Positions 1-11,900 of a stretch of 64,000 bases of DNA are shown here, piece after piece. Location of the stretch: contig CAJVGD010000014.1 of assembly GCA_910890315.1 (NCBI GenBank), positions 248,001 through 312,000 on the forward strand, given 5' to 3'. The stretch comes from Serendipita indica DSM 11827 (Eukaryota; Basidiomycota; Agaricomycetes; Sebacinales; Serendipitaceae). Under the pieces are notes generated by a model, which worked only from the letters and a program-made list of their open reading frames with translations, was not told the DNA's origin and did no database searches. The translations under genes and the position numbers were made by a program. Positions within the stretch are counted from its first letter, which is position 1, and each line of letters opens with the position of its first letter.

Positions 1-550
1 ACACGGAGGAGCGTCGATGCAGTCCCCCTGTACAGTACTGATCGTGCGGCCGTTTGATAATCTCGTTGACGTTCGGGATCATCTTGAGTAATTGTGAGAG
101 TCTCTGATTATTGCAGTAGGAGCTGGTGGTATGTTGAATTTTGAGGGTGGCAACTTTGGGGACAGTGTTCGGTAGTCGAATAGCAGTGAATTGCATTGTG
201 GGATCCGAGCACACGTATTTTGAGTGTCATATATCAGAACATGGCATGCCCACATCACTTGGAGGGTGATACTCGGGAACGAGTCAGAGTTGCAAGAGAA
301 TATATCAATTATGATCACTAAGATACTAATACTAGTGAGTTACTTGGTCTTTGTTGTTATAATGACATTACCCGCTCTCTAAATTACACGAAATCTGTCC
401 TGGAGATTATGTCGGAAACATGACCTTAGAACATACGGTAGAAATCCATTTCCACAGAGAAATAGAGTATAAGAGAAAGTGTACCAGAGGAACCTGACTG
501 TTCGGTGGCGTCTGGGGCAGGGCTTGCACGTTCGTGAGCCGGTGCCAGGG
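1..550. other. No gene recognised
   Basis: Several short open frames occur on both strands, but none has a recognisable protein motif and none joins by plausible splice sites to a known gene. The stretch may hold the 3' untranslated region of the SDHAF3 gene to its right and the end of a gene lying outside the window. Confidence 0.5.
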
Positions 551-1104
551 TTACTTCTCGTCCTTTGACACGTCCTTGAGACCTTTGTGTGGTTCTGCGG
601 GCTTCCATACATCTTTCGACGCATGCATCAACTCATAGAGCTGTCCCAATTGTTCGTTTGACATCTCGTAAAATGTGAATTATTATCCACCAGAGCAACG
701 AATAGAATACCTTTTCGAACATTGAATCCTCCATCTTTACACCTCGAAAGGTGCTCGAGTCTCCGACGAGATGTGTCTGCAGCTGACTGAGGTATTTGTT
801 CCATTCGAGCAAGAATCCCATTATATGAACCGGGTTGTCCGCTGTCTTATGTCTTTGGAACTCTGCCTTTACGTAGTCATCTCCGAGCGAGCGCATCTCC
901 AATGGTAATCGACGATGGATGCGAAGTAGATGTCTGTACAGTCTGAGGCCAAGAAAAGGGTCAAAAAGGCCATTTATTCGAAGGGGTGATGTCGACATAC
1001 GGTACTGGAGGCAGCAGCGTAGACTGTGCTGCCCTGACCGAAGGATCCAATGGTCTTGCGCTGAGTTGCACAGGCTGGGCGAGTCGCAGCAATGTGGATC
1101 TCAT
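551..1104 (-). CDS. SDH7: Succinate dehydrogenase assembly factor 3 (ACN9/SDHAF3, LYR family), mitochondrial
   Basis: Three exons (1104-1001, 942-711, 664-551), joined by a GTATGT/CAG and a GTATTC/GAG intron, give 149 residues. The N-terminus ([11 protein letters not shown]...) is basic and hydroxylated, as expected of a mitochondrial presequence. Exon 2 opens with [13 protein letters not shown], the LYR motif of Complex1_LYR proteins, followed by [17 protein letters not shown] and [12 protein letters not shown], which are diagnostic of the ACN9/SDHAF3 family. The C-terminus [19 protein letters not shown] also fits. Family members act in the mitochondrial matrix, shielding the iron-sulfur subunit Sdh2 during complex II assembly, and their loss prevents acetate growth. 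Length and domain are complete. Head-to-head with the Fax-like gene, 564 bases away. Confidence 0.92.
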
Positions 1105-1668
1105 TGTATTGGTGATTAAAGATGCCTTTCTTTAGAATGAAACACCTTGAGGGTTGAAGGTATTGAGGAGGGGTCCAAGTCGTGATAGTCGGAATCGGGA
1201 TTGATAATACCGACGGAATACAAGAAACCAAAATCTAGTGCTACGAGAATATTCGGGGTAGATACGCAACAAGCAACGCAGAAAGTTCTATCGAAAAGTC
1301 TTTCGAGAATAAAAGACAAAAGTTGACGCTTTCTCTTCTTCGACTTATCTGGATTATCACAATGGTCGCGCTCAACCTAGAAAAGGCATCTCCCTGAAAT
1401 CCTCAACAAACCATATTCACCACGTGCGAGCAAGCTGGCATATGCATTGCCCACGCACTGCGTTGTCCTAAGCATCTAATAGGCGCCCAAGGATCCCCAC
1501 GAATGAGACAGTTACTTTTGCATTCGAGCGCTGGACAAGTGCATATCAGCGCTACGATGAGCGTCTGGGGGTGCCCTCGGACAGGAAGACAACCCCCGAA
1601 CGTATAAATTGGGGGTCGACAACAGCACTCTTTCGACACAACTTGAAGCTGACTACTACAAACTTGAA
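1105..1668. other. Divergent intergenic region between SDHAF3 and the Fax-like gene
   Basis: No gene recognised. It must hold both 5' regions. A TATA-like element for the rightward gene is annotated separately. The short frames here lack family motifs. Confidence 0.6.
1603..1608 (+). promoter_or_regulatory. TATA box candidate of the Fax-like gene
   Basis: TATAAA lies 61 bases before the start codon at 1669 in an otherwise GC-balanced region. That spacing suits a short 5' untranslated region. No transcript data were available, so this is inference from motif and position. Confidence 0.4.
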
Positions 1669-2618
1669 ATGGCTGAAAGTACATGCAACTCATCCAGCAC
1701 CGTCTTCCTCTACCGCTTCATCAAAGACCCAAACTTGTTCTGCACGGTGCGTAGTTGGGCATAGAGTTTAAGCCGTTTTTTGACATTCAATAGTCTCCGT
1801 TTGTGAACAAGATTGAGGCACTCATGGTCTTCTCTGGCATCAAGGATCTCCAGTTCAGGGCTGGCAACCCCTTGCAGGCCCCTCGACGAATGCTTCCTTT
1901 CATCGAACTCAACGGGCAGCAGATCCCAGACTCGGAGCTCATCTACGAGACTTTGATAGAGCGAGGAATTGTGCAATGTCTCGACGAAAAGGCCGGGTTG
2001 GACGATAGGGAGCGAGCAATCTCAACTTCTATTCGCTCGTTTGTGGAGAGAGAGTTGTACGAACTAATTGTATACGAGCGGTGTGTACTTTATTTTGTCT
2101 ATTCGATTCGTTTGACAACTCCATAGATGGATCGTAAACTACCAGCAAACCAAAGAAGCGTTTCTCGTCGACGTACCCGCTTTTCTTCGCTCACCTGTTG
2201 CCTATTTCTTTGTATGGCGTCCTGTAAGTGGCACTATCCTATCCAAAAGAATGCTCAATAACTTCATCTTTTAGAATACGCAACGTTTCTGGCTCTCTGG
2301 TCTGTCACGACTGACGGACCAAGAGCGTGCAAGAGACACAAAGCGATTCGTAGTGTCCGTCTCGACACTAGTTCCTCAAAAAGGTTACATAATGGGAAAG
2401 TCTGAACCGACTCGAGTAGACGCCACTATATGGGGTTTCCTCACTGGCGTCTACCGAGCTCCTCAGTGAGGTTTAGACCATGTTCCTGAAACGTTTCTTG
2501 ACAAGCTTTCAGACTCTGCCCAAAGATTGCCGCAGAAGTGCACTCTTATCCCCATTTGGCCGAGTATCACCGCTTGCTCTCACTCAAATTTTGGCCAGAG
2601 CGCAAGCCCATAGTGTAA
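1669..2618 (+). CDS. Fax/metaxin-like glutathione S-transferase-fold protein
   Basis: Five exons (1669-1746, 1794-2080, 2127-2223, 2275-2465, 2513-2618) join in frame to 252 residues. The start VFLYRFIKDPNLFCTSPFVNK matches the N-terminal thioredoxin-like half of the 'failed axon connections' (Fax) family, where SPF(V/C)xK precedes the first helix. MLPFIELNGQQIPDSELI is the usual strand and cis-proline region of a GST fold, in which the tip matches substrate glutathione. The C-terminal half has GYIMGKSEPTRVDATIWGFL, the conserved GST_C motif of this family, and ends HPHLAEYHRLLSLKFWP-like before the stop. The last intron (GTGAGG to CAG) is needed to reach that ending; without it the frame stops early. 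Fungal Fax proteins are uncharacterised, and relatives include outer mitochondrial membrane metaxins. The reaction is unknown. Confidence 0.85.
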
Positions 2619-2726
2619 CAGAGGTAAGTTTGGTGTCCCCGAATTGTGTTTTCCGAGATTACCTATGATATGTACAGCGTTGTACAAGTACAGATTAATG
2701 AACATTCCTAAACCCAAAACTTTTCA

Positions 2727-4029
2727 TTACAATCTTAGTCTCCTTGAATGCTGCCTTTGAGGAGGGCGTTCTTCTTTTGAGTGCGGTGTGTCGCAGCATG
2801 TTTTGGTCACGCAACAGGCGAGTGGGCGTGAATTGTTCTCTGCGATGGCTGATACCGACGATGTGTCCTTTGGGATAGTCGCGCGTAGAACCCCTTCTTC
2901 CGGGAGTGGGATATAGTCAGGATTCGGCGAGCCATCCGCATCTATATCGTCTCCACTCGTCTCCGTAAGCGCACTCCATATCGCTTGAGCATCCCATGAA
3001 GACATGACACCAAGATTTGAGAGGTCTACGTCCAGCGATAGCGGCAACTGGTCGACGCTCATGTCTTGATGGAATGTAAAGGTATTTGGCATGGAGCCAT
3101 ACATGCTCGAACCATTTGATGATGGATGAGCAAAGCTTGATGGCCAGGCGGCACCATGTGTGTTGTCTACACACGACGGGCAATCTACCGGACAGCTCAT
3201 TCCGTCATGAACCATGGACTCTGAATCACCCTGGTTGTGCTGGGCGCACCCAACACATTGACAACCTGGTCCACAAAGGCATTCCATGTACTCCACGGCA
3301 GGCTGTGTCTGAAGAACCAGTCCAGACTGGAACCCAGGGGATGGAATTGCGCCTGGAGTCACGTTGGCATGTGATGGAGCAGCAGTCTTTGGAACGCTCC
3401 CCGTGGTAGGCTTCCTAGAACAGCATGAGCGAACGGGTGCGCACGTTTGCTCTTCGACAGGAGAAGGAGAAGGACGCTTGGCATGTGCCTCGGGGATGCT
3501 CGCCAATTTGGAGATGGACATTGCGTCCTCGGTGGTCGGAGAGGGAATCGACTGGAGGTCCTTGATCCCGTTGGGTAATGTCGGGATAAGAGGAATTTTT
3601 CGTCCGACTGTGTAGCGAAGAGCCCTTAGCAATCAGTTCACCGATCTCGATGCGCGCTTACCAGTCTTCCCGCTGGAGGCACATGGAGATTGGATCTCGA
3701 CAGGGCCAATATCGGCCTCTGGGTCTCGTCTCCCATCGCACAGACACTTTACGTGCAGTTTCTTGGTCCGTCTGAGATCCCGACAGGCATCGCATTGGGA
3801 GACAGGGCGCCCTTTTTTACGGATCTCGAACAGGGGCCGGTCCTTGTGGTTGCAGCTGGAAGAACGGTGGCCTTTTATGCAAGATTGGCTAGAGGAGATG
3901 CTGCATCAGCTCTAAATTTGCACGATAAATAAAGATACATACCAGGCAAACTTTTGGCCGTTGAGAAGGACCTAATTTACGGTGGCTTAGCCCGCCAGAT
4001 GGCGCAGAGAGCGGCCCAGAACTGACCAT
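2727..4029 (-). CDS. Copper-fist transcription factor (Mac1/Cuf1/Ace1 family)
   Basis: Four coding exons (4029-4027, 3971-3943, 3888-3662, 3607-2727) give 379 residues. Residues 1-40 form a copper fist with zinc ligands C11, C14, C23 and H25 in the canonical positions, the block IKGHRSSSCNHKDRPLFEI and the minor-groove KKGRP motif. They are followed by QCDACRDLRRTKKLHVKCLC. Further on is the Cys-rich copper-sensing motif CLCGPGCQCVGCAQH with a second cluster CPVDCPSC, and CC/CCxxxxC pairs lie near the C-terminus. Family members are nuclear, bind copper-response elements and control copper uptake or detoxification genes; CxCxxxCxC clusters are typical of the Mac1/Cuf1 branch. The first coding exon is only ATG. 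The alternative reading through the intron destroys the zinc ligand spacing, so the start is well supported. Convergent with the Fax-like gene. Confidence 0.93.
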
Positions 4030-4653
4030 GGTATACCCTAGTAGATGAGGGAGAGATGAGGAAGCGAACAAGCCTCGGCCCGCTGGGTATTCCAACTTAA
4101 TGAACGCTAGAGAGTGTCAGCTGGACGGCTCGAGTAACGTCTGTTCACGTACCTTCTACACTTTCGGTGTCTATCTCGAGTCCAGATTGCGGCTATCAGG
4201 AGGGGTTCCCTTTGCAATTTCAATGAGACTCTTGTCACACCGGCGCAAAGGTTCAATGGCCAGAGGGAGTGATTGGCTGTGACCGTATCCAGATAACGGA
4301 TAACGAAAAGGTGCCACAAAACAAAGACTTGGGGGCGAATACTCCTCGCTGTCGCCAGTGGCGGTTGGGTCCAAGGTGCGTTGCCGAGTACTTTGGGCGG
4401 AAGCCAGCGACCCGCACGCTTCAGGACGGGTCTTGTGATGCAGGGAAGTCCTGAGAAACAGACACGTCAGGGGCTTCTAGGGCAAACAGTTCGGGTCGGA
4501 TATCCCGCTCAAAGTGCATCTTGTGGTCGACAAATCCGTCATTGTTGCGAGGTTCTTATAGGAGATAAGATTGTACGAGTTCTTTTACGACGATTTACAG
4601 CGCTACGACGGCAGAACGCAGAGGGAGGGTCCATGTAGCGAAAATGCCTCACC
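4030..4653. other. Intergenic, no gene recognised
   Basis: This 624-base stretch lies upstream of the copper-fist gene and downstream of the PTAR1-like gene. Short open frames on both strands show no family motif. It should contain the copper-fist promoter. I did not find a convincing copper-response element by eye. Confidence 0.5.
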
Positions 4654-5714
4654 TCACCCAGAATCGAACCGGATTCTCCATCGCTCGAATCTTTGTAAAT
4701 GAGTATCATCTAGTCCCTCCATACTACCCATTTCTCTCTTTGGATTGGGGAGAAGAGCATACGCGGAACGCAAAGCATACCAAAGAGCTTCGTGGGATGG
4801 ATACCGAGTTATGAGCTCCATAAAGTGTCTCATGAGAGAAAACTCGACCTTTACCTCCTCCTGACGATCAGAGTCGTCCTCTACACCCTCGTGGATGTGT
4901 ATATGTTGGACGCCACACTCGTCCATTGCCGCATAGAGTTGGCACAGGTACTGCATTGACGTGTAGTCTGCCACATGCAGTTCTGTCCATTTCTTTAACC
5001 CGAACTCCTCGGCTCTCAGCAGTTGGGCCAAGGCAGCTTGCTGCTCTGGATGAGCACGACAGCTGGATACAGCTCCGCGTAAGCACATATACCGATGCCT
5101 CCACGCATGGTAGTTTCGCGGATATATCTCTCCAGCAGTTGCGACTACTGCAAACTCGGCGAGCACAGCGTCCATTGGGAGCTTACAGCCCTCGAGGGTG
5201 TCAAATGGAGACTTCTCTGCATTAGTTGATGGCAAAGAGTAGATTCTCCTGAGGAGCCATCGACGATGGTGCCAGAGAATGGACGATTTCGACCCGTCTG
5301 AAGTGAGCTGGAGTGCACCGCAGATGCAAAGCTCATCCTTTTCAGACATATGGCCGCGTTCCACCAGACTCTTGCGTATGTTGAGAGCGGATGCGTGTGC
5401 CGGGTTGACAAGGAGTACCACAGCTGTGACCGAGAGCAAGGTAGCATCGTCCAAAGACGTCAAGCCACCCAAATACTCATTGAGCCGATCAACAGCCTCG
5501 AGGTACAGTCCATAGTATACCTTCTTGGGTATTCCGAGGTTGTTTTGAGCAAACTCGAAAGGTGAATGTGGATTATCAGGTGTTGGACTGAATCCTGGAG
5601 GAAGAATATCTACTGATACTCTGTATTGTTCATTATTATTTGTGGAAAGAACTGCAGATGCACGTACGGCTGAGACTGGAGTAGTTTGTATAGCTGTGCG
5701 ACTTGATCCGCCAT
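4654..5714 (-). CDS. PTAR1-like protein prenyltransferase alpha-subunit-repeat protein
   Basis: Two exons (5714-5668, 5620-4654) joined by a GTACGT/CAG intron give 337 residues starting MADQVAQLYKLLQSQ. PPTA-type repeats are visible: SSILWHHRRWLLRRI, then YPRNYHAWRHRYMCL, and a degenerate HEALWYALRSAYALL near the C-terminus. Such repeats make the alpha-helical scaffold of farnesyl, geranylgeranyl and Rab prenyltransferases. The layout, with a long non-repeat N-terminal part and widely spaced repeats, resembles PTAR1, the alpha-like subunit of the GGTase-III enzyme that prenylates Ykt6-like SNAREs. A canonical RAM2 or BET4 has five or more regular repeats and is less likely. Substrate is inferred from the family only. 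Head-to-head with the BTB gene, 91 bases between start codons. Confidence 0.72.
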
Positions 5715-5805
5715 TAGGAATCTATTTCGTTCCGTTTTATGCTCTCTACGAGTTATTTAGAGAATTATGTGCGCCAAATTTGAGACATTCGAGTTCCCGA
5801 CGCGA
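5715..5805. promoter_or_regulatory. Short bidirectional promoter, PTAR1-like / BTB gene
   Basis: Only 91 bases separate two divergent start codons (5714 on minus, 5806 on plus), so both core promoters and 5' untranslated regions must share this stretch or extend into the neighbouring coding sequence. No TATA box is evident. Confidence 0.5.
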
Positions 5806-8569
5806 ATGGAGAGGATCAAGTGGCGATCAAGCGAGCCTTGTCGTCCTCTGCCGCCTGCCGCTACCAGGAGCAAGTCTGGCTTGAACGCTGGCTGTTTAGG
5901 AGTGGACGCGTTGACGCTGCTCAAGTAATTGGAAGTAGTATTTCGATGAAGAACATGCCACAACACCTGCAAAGCCACCTTTACGAAGCTTTCCTTTCCG
6001 GAACAACCTACGATGTGCTCCTACGCGTCACTGGAAACTGGGATGCAGTATATAAACTTCATCGAATCGTTCTAATTCAGGCCGTACGTGCCGCGGCAGA
6101 CGCGTCCCTCAAGACTCGTGCTCATTGGCAGCTCTTTGACCTTCGAACAGGACTTCTTCCGCTCTCTCTTTACATCTGGATTCAAGGAATCTACCTCTCA
6201 TCCCAAGGGTGCGCAAGGAGAGGTGGTCGTGCGCTTCGATCATGACCCGAATGTAACCAGAGCAGGTGCGTAACGTCTGCTAAGTCTGGGCCTTGTCCTG
6301 ATCATTTACTTCAGCTTTCGAGTACGTACCTCGTATGCTGCAATGACACCAGGCTCATTGACTCGCTTAGGATCTGCTTGGCGCGGCTTTACGGCGGGGG
6401 ACCGTTGATCCATGTCTGTCCAACCCTCAAGCCGTCGACGAAGGATCCCCTCTGCCCGGCGTATGTTCGGCCGTGGGAGAGCAAACCTCCCGTCCCCGCA
6501 GGCCAGCATCCGGCATCTCCGCGGTTTCTTCTCTCCCTTCTGTCTACGGCATTCTATCTGTCCATTCCAAGTCTGGCCACCGAGGCTCTCGAACTCATCT
6601 TTGCCACCATTAGTCCATTGACAGTGGTTCGGTACCTCGACTATGCTCTCGGAAAGGGTATCGGTCCCGCGACTCCGGAAGAACCCGAACGTGCCCGGAC
6701 GCTGGAGCATATTGGCCAGGATATCAGCAGCGAATCAAACTCGAACCATATTCTCGAATCCGATGACAACGACGAACACAGCAGTGATCATGGTAAACAA
6801 GGCGAAATGACGAGCACAGACGAGGAGAATAGTCCTTCTCTCCTCTATGGCATCGCAAGCAACAAGATAGGAGAAGCCTGTGCGGCCTTCCTCACACGGT
6901 GGGGAATGGACCTGCTAATACACGAAGAGGAGCAAAACTCTGCAGACGTCGTGTCACCTGTCCCCCGACGATTGACCACCAACGTGACCAGAGCCTCATT
7001 TAATGGATCCTCTACATCTCTCGCATGGAAAGCTACCTACCCTAACCCTCGAATATGGTCAAAGGGATTGTCCGCAGAGTGGATCCGTGGAGTCATCTCA
7101 TCCGACGAGTTCTTTGTCAAGGATGAACTTGCTCGGTATGATTGTGCAAAGCGCGTGGTTGAACTACGAAGGCGAATGAACGGAGTTGTTGAAGCCGACG
7201 AAATCATTTGGCAGAGGCTATTCGACGACGGGATCTATTACTCCCATCTGGTGAGTGAGAAAATGACATTTTCCCTATCTTTCATGACATTCTCTTCTAG
7301 CCTTTTGATGAGCTCCGTCGCCTTATGACGGACCATTCTCCGACCACTGGAAGACCATATGTATCTGCAGCGTGTCTCCACCAAGCTCACTGGAACTACT
7401 CGGATATGCAGAGGAGGATATCCAAGTACTCAAACTACGGTCCCAGCTTTGGCGGTGAGCAAGCTACTCAGAACCAGCGGCTCAGGCTCGGTCTAGAGAC
7501 GACACCGGAGACCGCACGCCGAAGTCATCACGAAAGCTATTGGCCTGTTCCGATCGACACATCACTCCGCATAGGAGATCCAGGAAGCACTATGCAAGCT
7601 GAGAGCCTCTTCAACTATTCACCCGCAGAGTCTCACCGAACTGCCACTGCACGAAATTTCTTTGGAATAGCAAGTAACAGGCTGTCACGGGAGCAGCTCC
7701 CAGACTCTCCTAGTGCCAGATGGGTGCCCTGCGAACCCTTCCGGTTCTCGGTCGAGTTTTGGGGCGTCGAATCTCTCAAAGAGAAGATGAGATTATACTC
7801 TCACACCATCTGGTACGCGGGATCCTGTTACAATGTGTATACACAGGCCGTCCGCAAGAAAGGCCTACAGCTTGGCGTCTACTTGCATCGCCAGAGCAAT
7901 TCCGACGCCATCCCAACTCCGAGTAGTCCCCGGCGTGCGAGTATCTACTCACAATTAGGAATGTCCTCTGCTGGTGTTTCTGAGACCACAATAGCTGCCC
8001 CCATTGCCTCGCGACCTCACGCACGCTCCGTTCCGTCTCCCGAACCTTCCACCTCTCGCAATCACACTCCGGTACCTAGTCGAAGTCCGCCGCATAGGTC
8101 GTCGACGCCACTCCTCATCTCGTCCCCTCGCTCACCATCGCGCGAGATTCAGGCAAGCGCCTCTTTCAGTCCCTCTTCACCCCCAAGTGCTTTCAATGCA
8201 CTCCCTACTCAATCATCGCACGGAGGTCAGTATATGGAGTCTTGAATCTGAACTTGGACTAAGTCTGGAACAGCCACAATCAATGCCACGCCACCGAACC
8301 AGCCTTACCGCGATCCTCGTCCTGCTATTTCTGCATATTTCAGTATCTCGTGCCATTCAGCCACCGGTTCCAGTCTCACTAGATTCTCAAGTGGACCTGA
8401 TACGGTTAGTCGACCACCCGTTCTTCTCCTTCCCATTGAACATTTCTAGTTTGCAATTACTCAGTCGTGGGGCTGGAAGAGCTCCTCTTTGGACGTGGGT
8501 GAAGCCGCTGAAGATTCAGCGCAGCAAGAACTCAGTCTGCGTGCAACCGTTGTCATCGGTCTTGTCTAG
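5806..8569 (+). CDS. Germ-cell-less-like BTB/POZ domain protein
   Basis: Eight exons (5806-5924, 5975-6083, 6151-6265, 6315-6321, 6371-7250, 7301-8225, 8274-8404, 8450-8569) give 801 residues. Residues about 40-130 form a BTB domain: HLYEAFLSGTTYDVLLRV, AVYKLHRIVLIQADFFRSLF, then DPNVTRAAFEICLARLYGG. This sequence pattern is that of germ-cell-less (GCL), a Cullin-3 substrate adaptor in animals; the fungal relatives are uncharacterised. The middle holds an acidic Ser/Glu linker, then conserved WNYSD-, FRFSVEFWGV- and YNVYTQAVRKKGLQLGVYLHRQ-like blocks. The C-terminal 250 residues are Ser/Pro-rich and probably disordered, with a final short conserved end ATVVIGLV. The ATG at 5806 gives an N-terminus that splices in frame into the BTB domain; a start codon further right would be GTG. 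Confidence 0.85.
6315..6321 (+). other. 7-base microexon inside the BTB domain
   Basis: The bases CTTTCGA lie between an acceptor (ACTTCAG) and a donor (GTACGT) with 49-base introns on both sides. Including them gives TRA-AFE-ICLARLYGGG, the expected continuous BTB helix. Skipping them shifts the frame, because the neighbouring exon ends with one base and the next begins in phase 1. Confidence 0.8.
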
Positions 8570-8928
8570 AATGCTGTTGAGCGCAGATACTCTCTATAAT
8601 GCTACGTTTATGCTAACTTTAGAGGTCATACATGTGTATTTGTCCTCCCGATATTGACAAAGTCGCCTATCTCCGAGAAATACTGTTTATTCCTGCCAGA
8701 GACATATGCCACGAGATTACTCGGCGAGTCCATAACAACGTCTTCCTCGTCGCGGATCTGTCCAAGTTGTTAGACATTGTCCAAGTAACAAAGGGCAATT
8801 TCAGAGAGAAACCTAGGAAGGAGAAAGCCGGATATAAAATCGTTGGATCTCCGCGAACAACCGCGAGCCCCTCTTCTGGCCCCGGCGAATTGCATCATTG
8901 AATTAAGAAGAGGCGGCTCGAACTTACA
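8570..8928. other. Convergent intergenic region, no gene recognised
   Basis: Lies between the stop codons of the BTB gene and the TRANK1-like gene. One plus-strand open frame of about 90 codons (from 8632) has no motif and follows the BTB stop, so it is best read as 3' untranslated sequence. Confidence 0.5.
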
Positions 8929-11900
8929 TTAGAATTCGAGCAGGTCAGAGGTATTCAACTCGGGCTTGGGAGTTGCCTTTGGTGGCGCTCGCTCCTTTGC
9001 TGGCCAAACAATGCCTTTCAGCGCTCTTTCCCAGTCCTCCTCCAATGTCGGCCGTTCGTCGATAAACTGTTTCAAATGACGCGAGAGCTCCTCTACGACG
9101 CTCACGAGCACATCGACGTTTCCTTCTTGATGCATTTTGGACGACGGCTTGAGGCGATCCGCAAGGGTGTTTATAGCTTTCCTCTCCCCACTGCCTGAGG
9201 TGAGATCGATTTATATATTCACGAACAAAACTTACCTTAATCTCGTTATCCTTTCCATCGTATCTTCCAGTTCATCATGCTTAACTTGTTGGGCACGTTC
9301 AGAAAGTTGACGCTTCTGCCGGTCCAGCTGGCGCTTATATGCCTCTACGCATACCATAAAGTGTGGGAGCGGACCACAGAGTCTAACACGGTAACGAACT
9401 GTGCTCGAATGAGCGACCTTTTCGTATTGCGCGAACCATGTATCGAGCGCCGTCGCCTTGGTTGCCGCAAGGACATGTTGGCGATACTGACGATATAATT
9501 TTTGTATCCGCGTTGCAGCGACCTGGTGGTCTTGGTTGAAAGACTGAGACAGCTTGGCCTCGTCGATCGTTAGAGTCGGGCCACTCATTGCGTTTGAGGT
9601 GTCCGCTGCAGTGGACGAGACCGTGTCCTGTTGTTGGGCAGAATCGGATGCTGGGAGGATCCGAGGGTGAAACTCGACAGCATTTGCTCTCAAAGTGGAG
9701 TGTTGAGCAACTTCGATGAGAGGGGAGGCGGCAAATGTATAGAAAAGACTTTTGGTGTCCTCGAATGGCAGATTCGATACACCTCCGATCACATGCGCTG
9801 TTTGATGCTTCGAGACCAACTGGACAAGTGAATCCGATCCGGTGTTCATCTTCGAGTCAACCATGACCCGGAAAAGATCCTCCCATCCACTCGCTTGTAT
9901 ATATTTCCAAGGCAGGGCGACATCATGGTCCGCAGTACCTGTGTATCTAGAGAGGCTAGCAATATTCGAGCCAATGAGATTGCAGACGACTTCTTTATGT
10001 GAATTATGACCAGCTTTTTATTTGATTAGCGGCATAGTTCGTGTGTATAATCTCTCCTGACCTAGAATCAAACACCGGAAGCTGATTTCATATGTATCAG
10101 AGAACTCCACTGATAGTTTGCGGAACTCTCACATTCTTTCAATCAAAGATATTCTTGGAGTCAATCCGTGAGATCCCAAAGGCCGTCGTCGAAGTTCCAG
10201 ATTATCTACGTCGTGAATGAGACACGCCAACACATACACACGTCACTCACTAGCACCCTTGGAAATTTCTATAGCAAGATTGACCAACGGTTTGACCAGA
10301 TGTGAAATGTACGCCCAGATGGTGACGACCGGCCAGGTGCCCCGTTGTCCCAGAACAAATAGCCATGACTTTGGGATGACAACGGCGTGCAGGGAGGGGT
10401 TCATTCCAGCTAAAACCACTGCAGTCACTAGCTCCAAAACACAGACAAGAGAATGAACGTCTACACGCGTTCTGTTGGCAAGTATTGTTCTTTACGAATT
10501 GTTAGTGACTGACAGACAATAATCAAGGGTCTCACATGATAAATGCCACTCCTATCTCAGCCGTGCCTTGCTCGTCCACAAAAAGACAGTTAAATAGATC
10601 CAGGATGAGTGGCGTACGTTGGCCTGTGTCGGAATGCACGCGATAACCATCACTTAAAAGTCTGCGCTCCAGTCGCGAATGTAGAATATATCGTGGGGCA
10701 GCATAGTGATCAAAGGCTGCGCAAATGTTAATAAGTATGATAACCTAGATTTGGTATTGTACCAGTTGCAATGAGGAAGAGTTCCAAGATATGATCCATG
10801 CGGTCTGGTTCAAGGTTGTAAAATCCTTCCTCGATCCAATGCCTAAGAACCGTGAGCCCTTGAGAGACCAGTGGTTCTGTTTGCGTTAAATGAGTAACAA
10901 AATCAGCAATTCGGCCAGCGGCAACGATGTCTGGGTAGACACATCCGAATAGCTTGGAAATCCAGAAACTGCAACATATCAGAATTGAACGCATGAGACT
11001 AGATCACTGACGTGCGTAATCTTTGACGCTCCGATTTCCGGAGAAGAAAGTCCATGTCATTGATGACAATAATCTGCCTCAAGTAGAGACGTAGCCTCCG
11101 GTTGATAACACTCTTTCCATTATCCGTCGGTATGTGCAAACGAGTACATGGGTTGCTTTGGCAGTTGCCGCCGAGATGTGCCATGCATATATTGGCGAAT
11201 ACGACCGCTTTTGCAGCAGCATGAGAATGGCGTTTTATTATTGATCTGAATGCATCTACTAGGTGCATTCGAGCAAGTTCGCCTACGCGTTCGATAGTGA
11301 CGACGAATGCCCCTGTCGTGTCTTGCCTGAGGGCCTGGAAAGTTTGGCGGGTTGTCTCTACAGCAACATGGCAATTGAGGATAGAAGCTGGGAAAATAGT
11401 CGCTTCGGTCCCAGAAGCATCGATGGTGTAGCCCATTAGCCGCTGTGTACGCACATCGTGAATGAAAGCGAGATTGTCCACGCGCAAAATGGACCGCATG
11501 CAGCATCCAAAGTGGTGCAAATGCTGAAGTATTACGCGCATTCCGTCGATAGAAACGTTAGATATATCATCCTGGTCTCTATAGACGTGTCCGTAGCATC
11601 GAATAGCGGCAAGTGTATTGTTTGACTTGAGAAATGCCCCAGCTTGTAGGATGAGATTTTCCCTATCATTGTCAATGATGCCTCGAAACATGTTGACCTG
11701 GTACATATCAGAATGAAAGCAGTCAATAAAGAGGCATGACCAACCTCTGCAAGCCATGTGGGAGAAGGCGATAATATCTTCTCGGTAAACGAGAGCAGGC
11801 GATCGATGGTTGGCATATTTTGGATGTCTGCGGTCGTCCCAAATGGTAGCATCTTCCACCATTGGTCGAGAATGAGCCCTTCTGTCTTTGCTATGGCCGC

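Noticed and set aside
4640-4690. tRNA-like B-box text (GAATCGAACC) on the plus strand
   Set aside because: It is the reverse complement of the end of the PTAR1-like coding frame (RIRFDSG-stop), and no cloverleaf can be folded around it.
5820-6245. Start of the BTB protein at GTG 5820
   Set aside because: Requires a non-ATG start. The ATG at 5806 splices in frame into the BTB domain.
8632-8901. 89-codon plus-strand frame
   Set aside because: Follows the BTB stop codon, has no motif, and is rich in unrelated residues; most likely 3' untranslated sequence.
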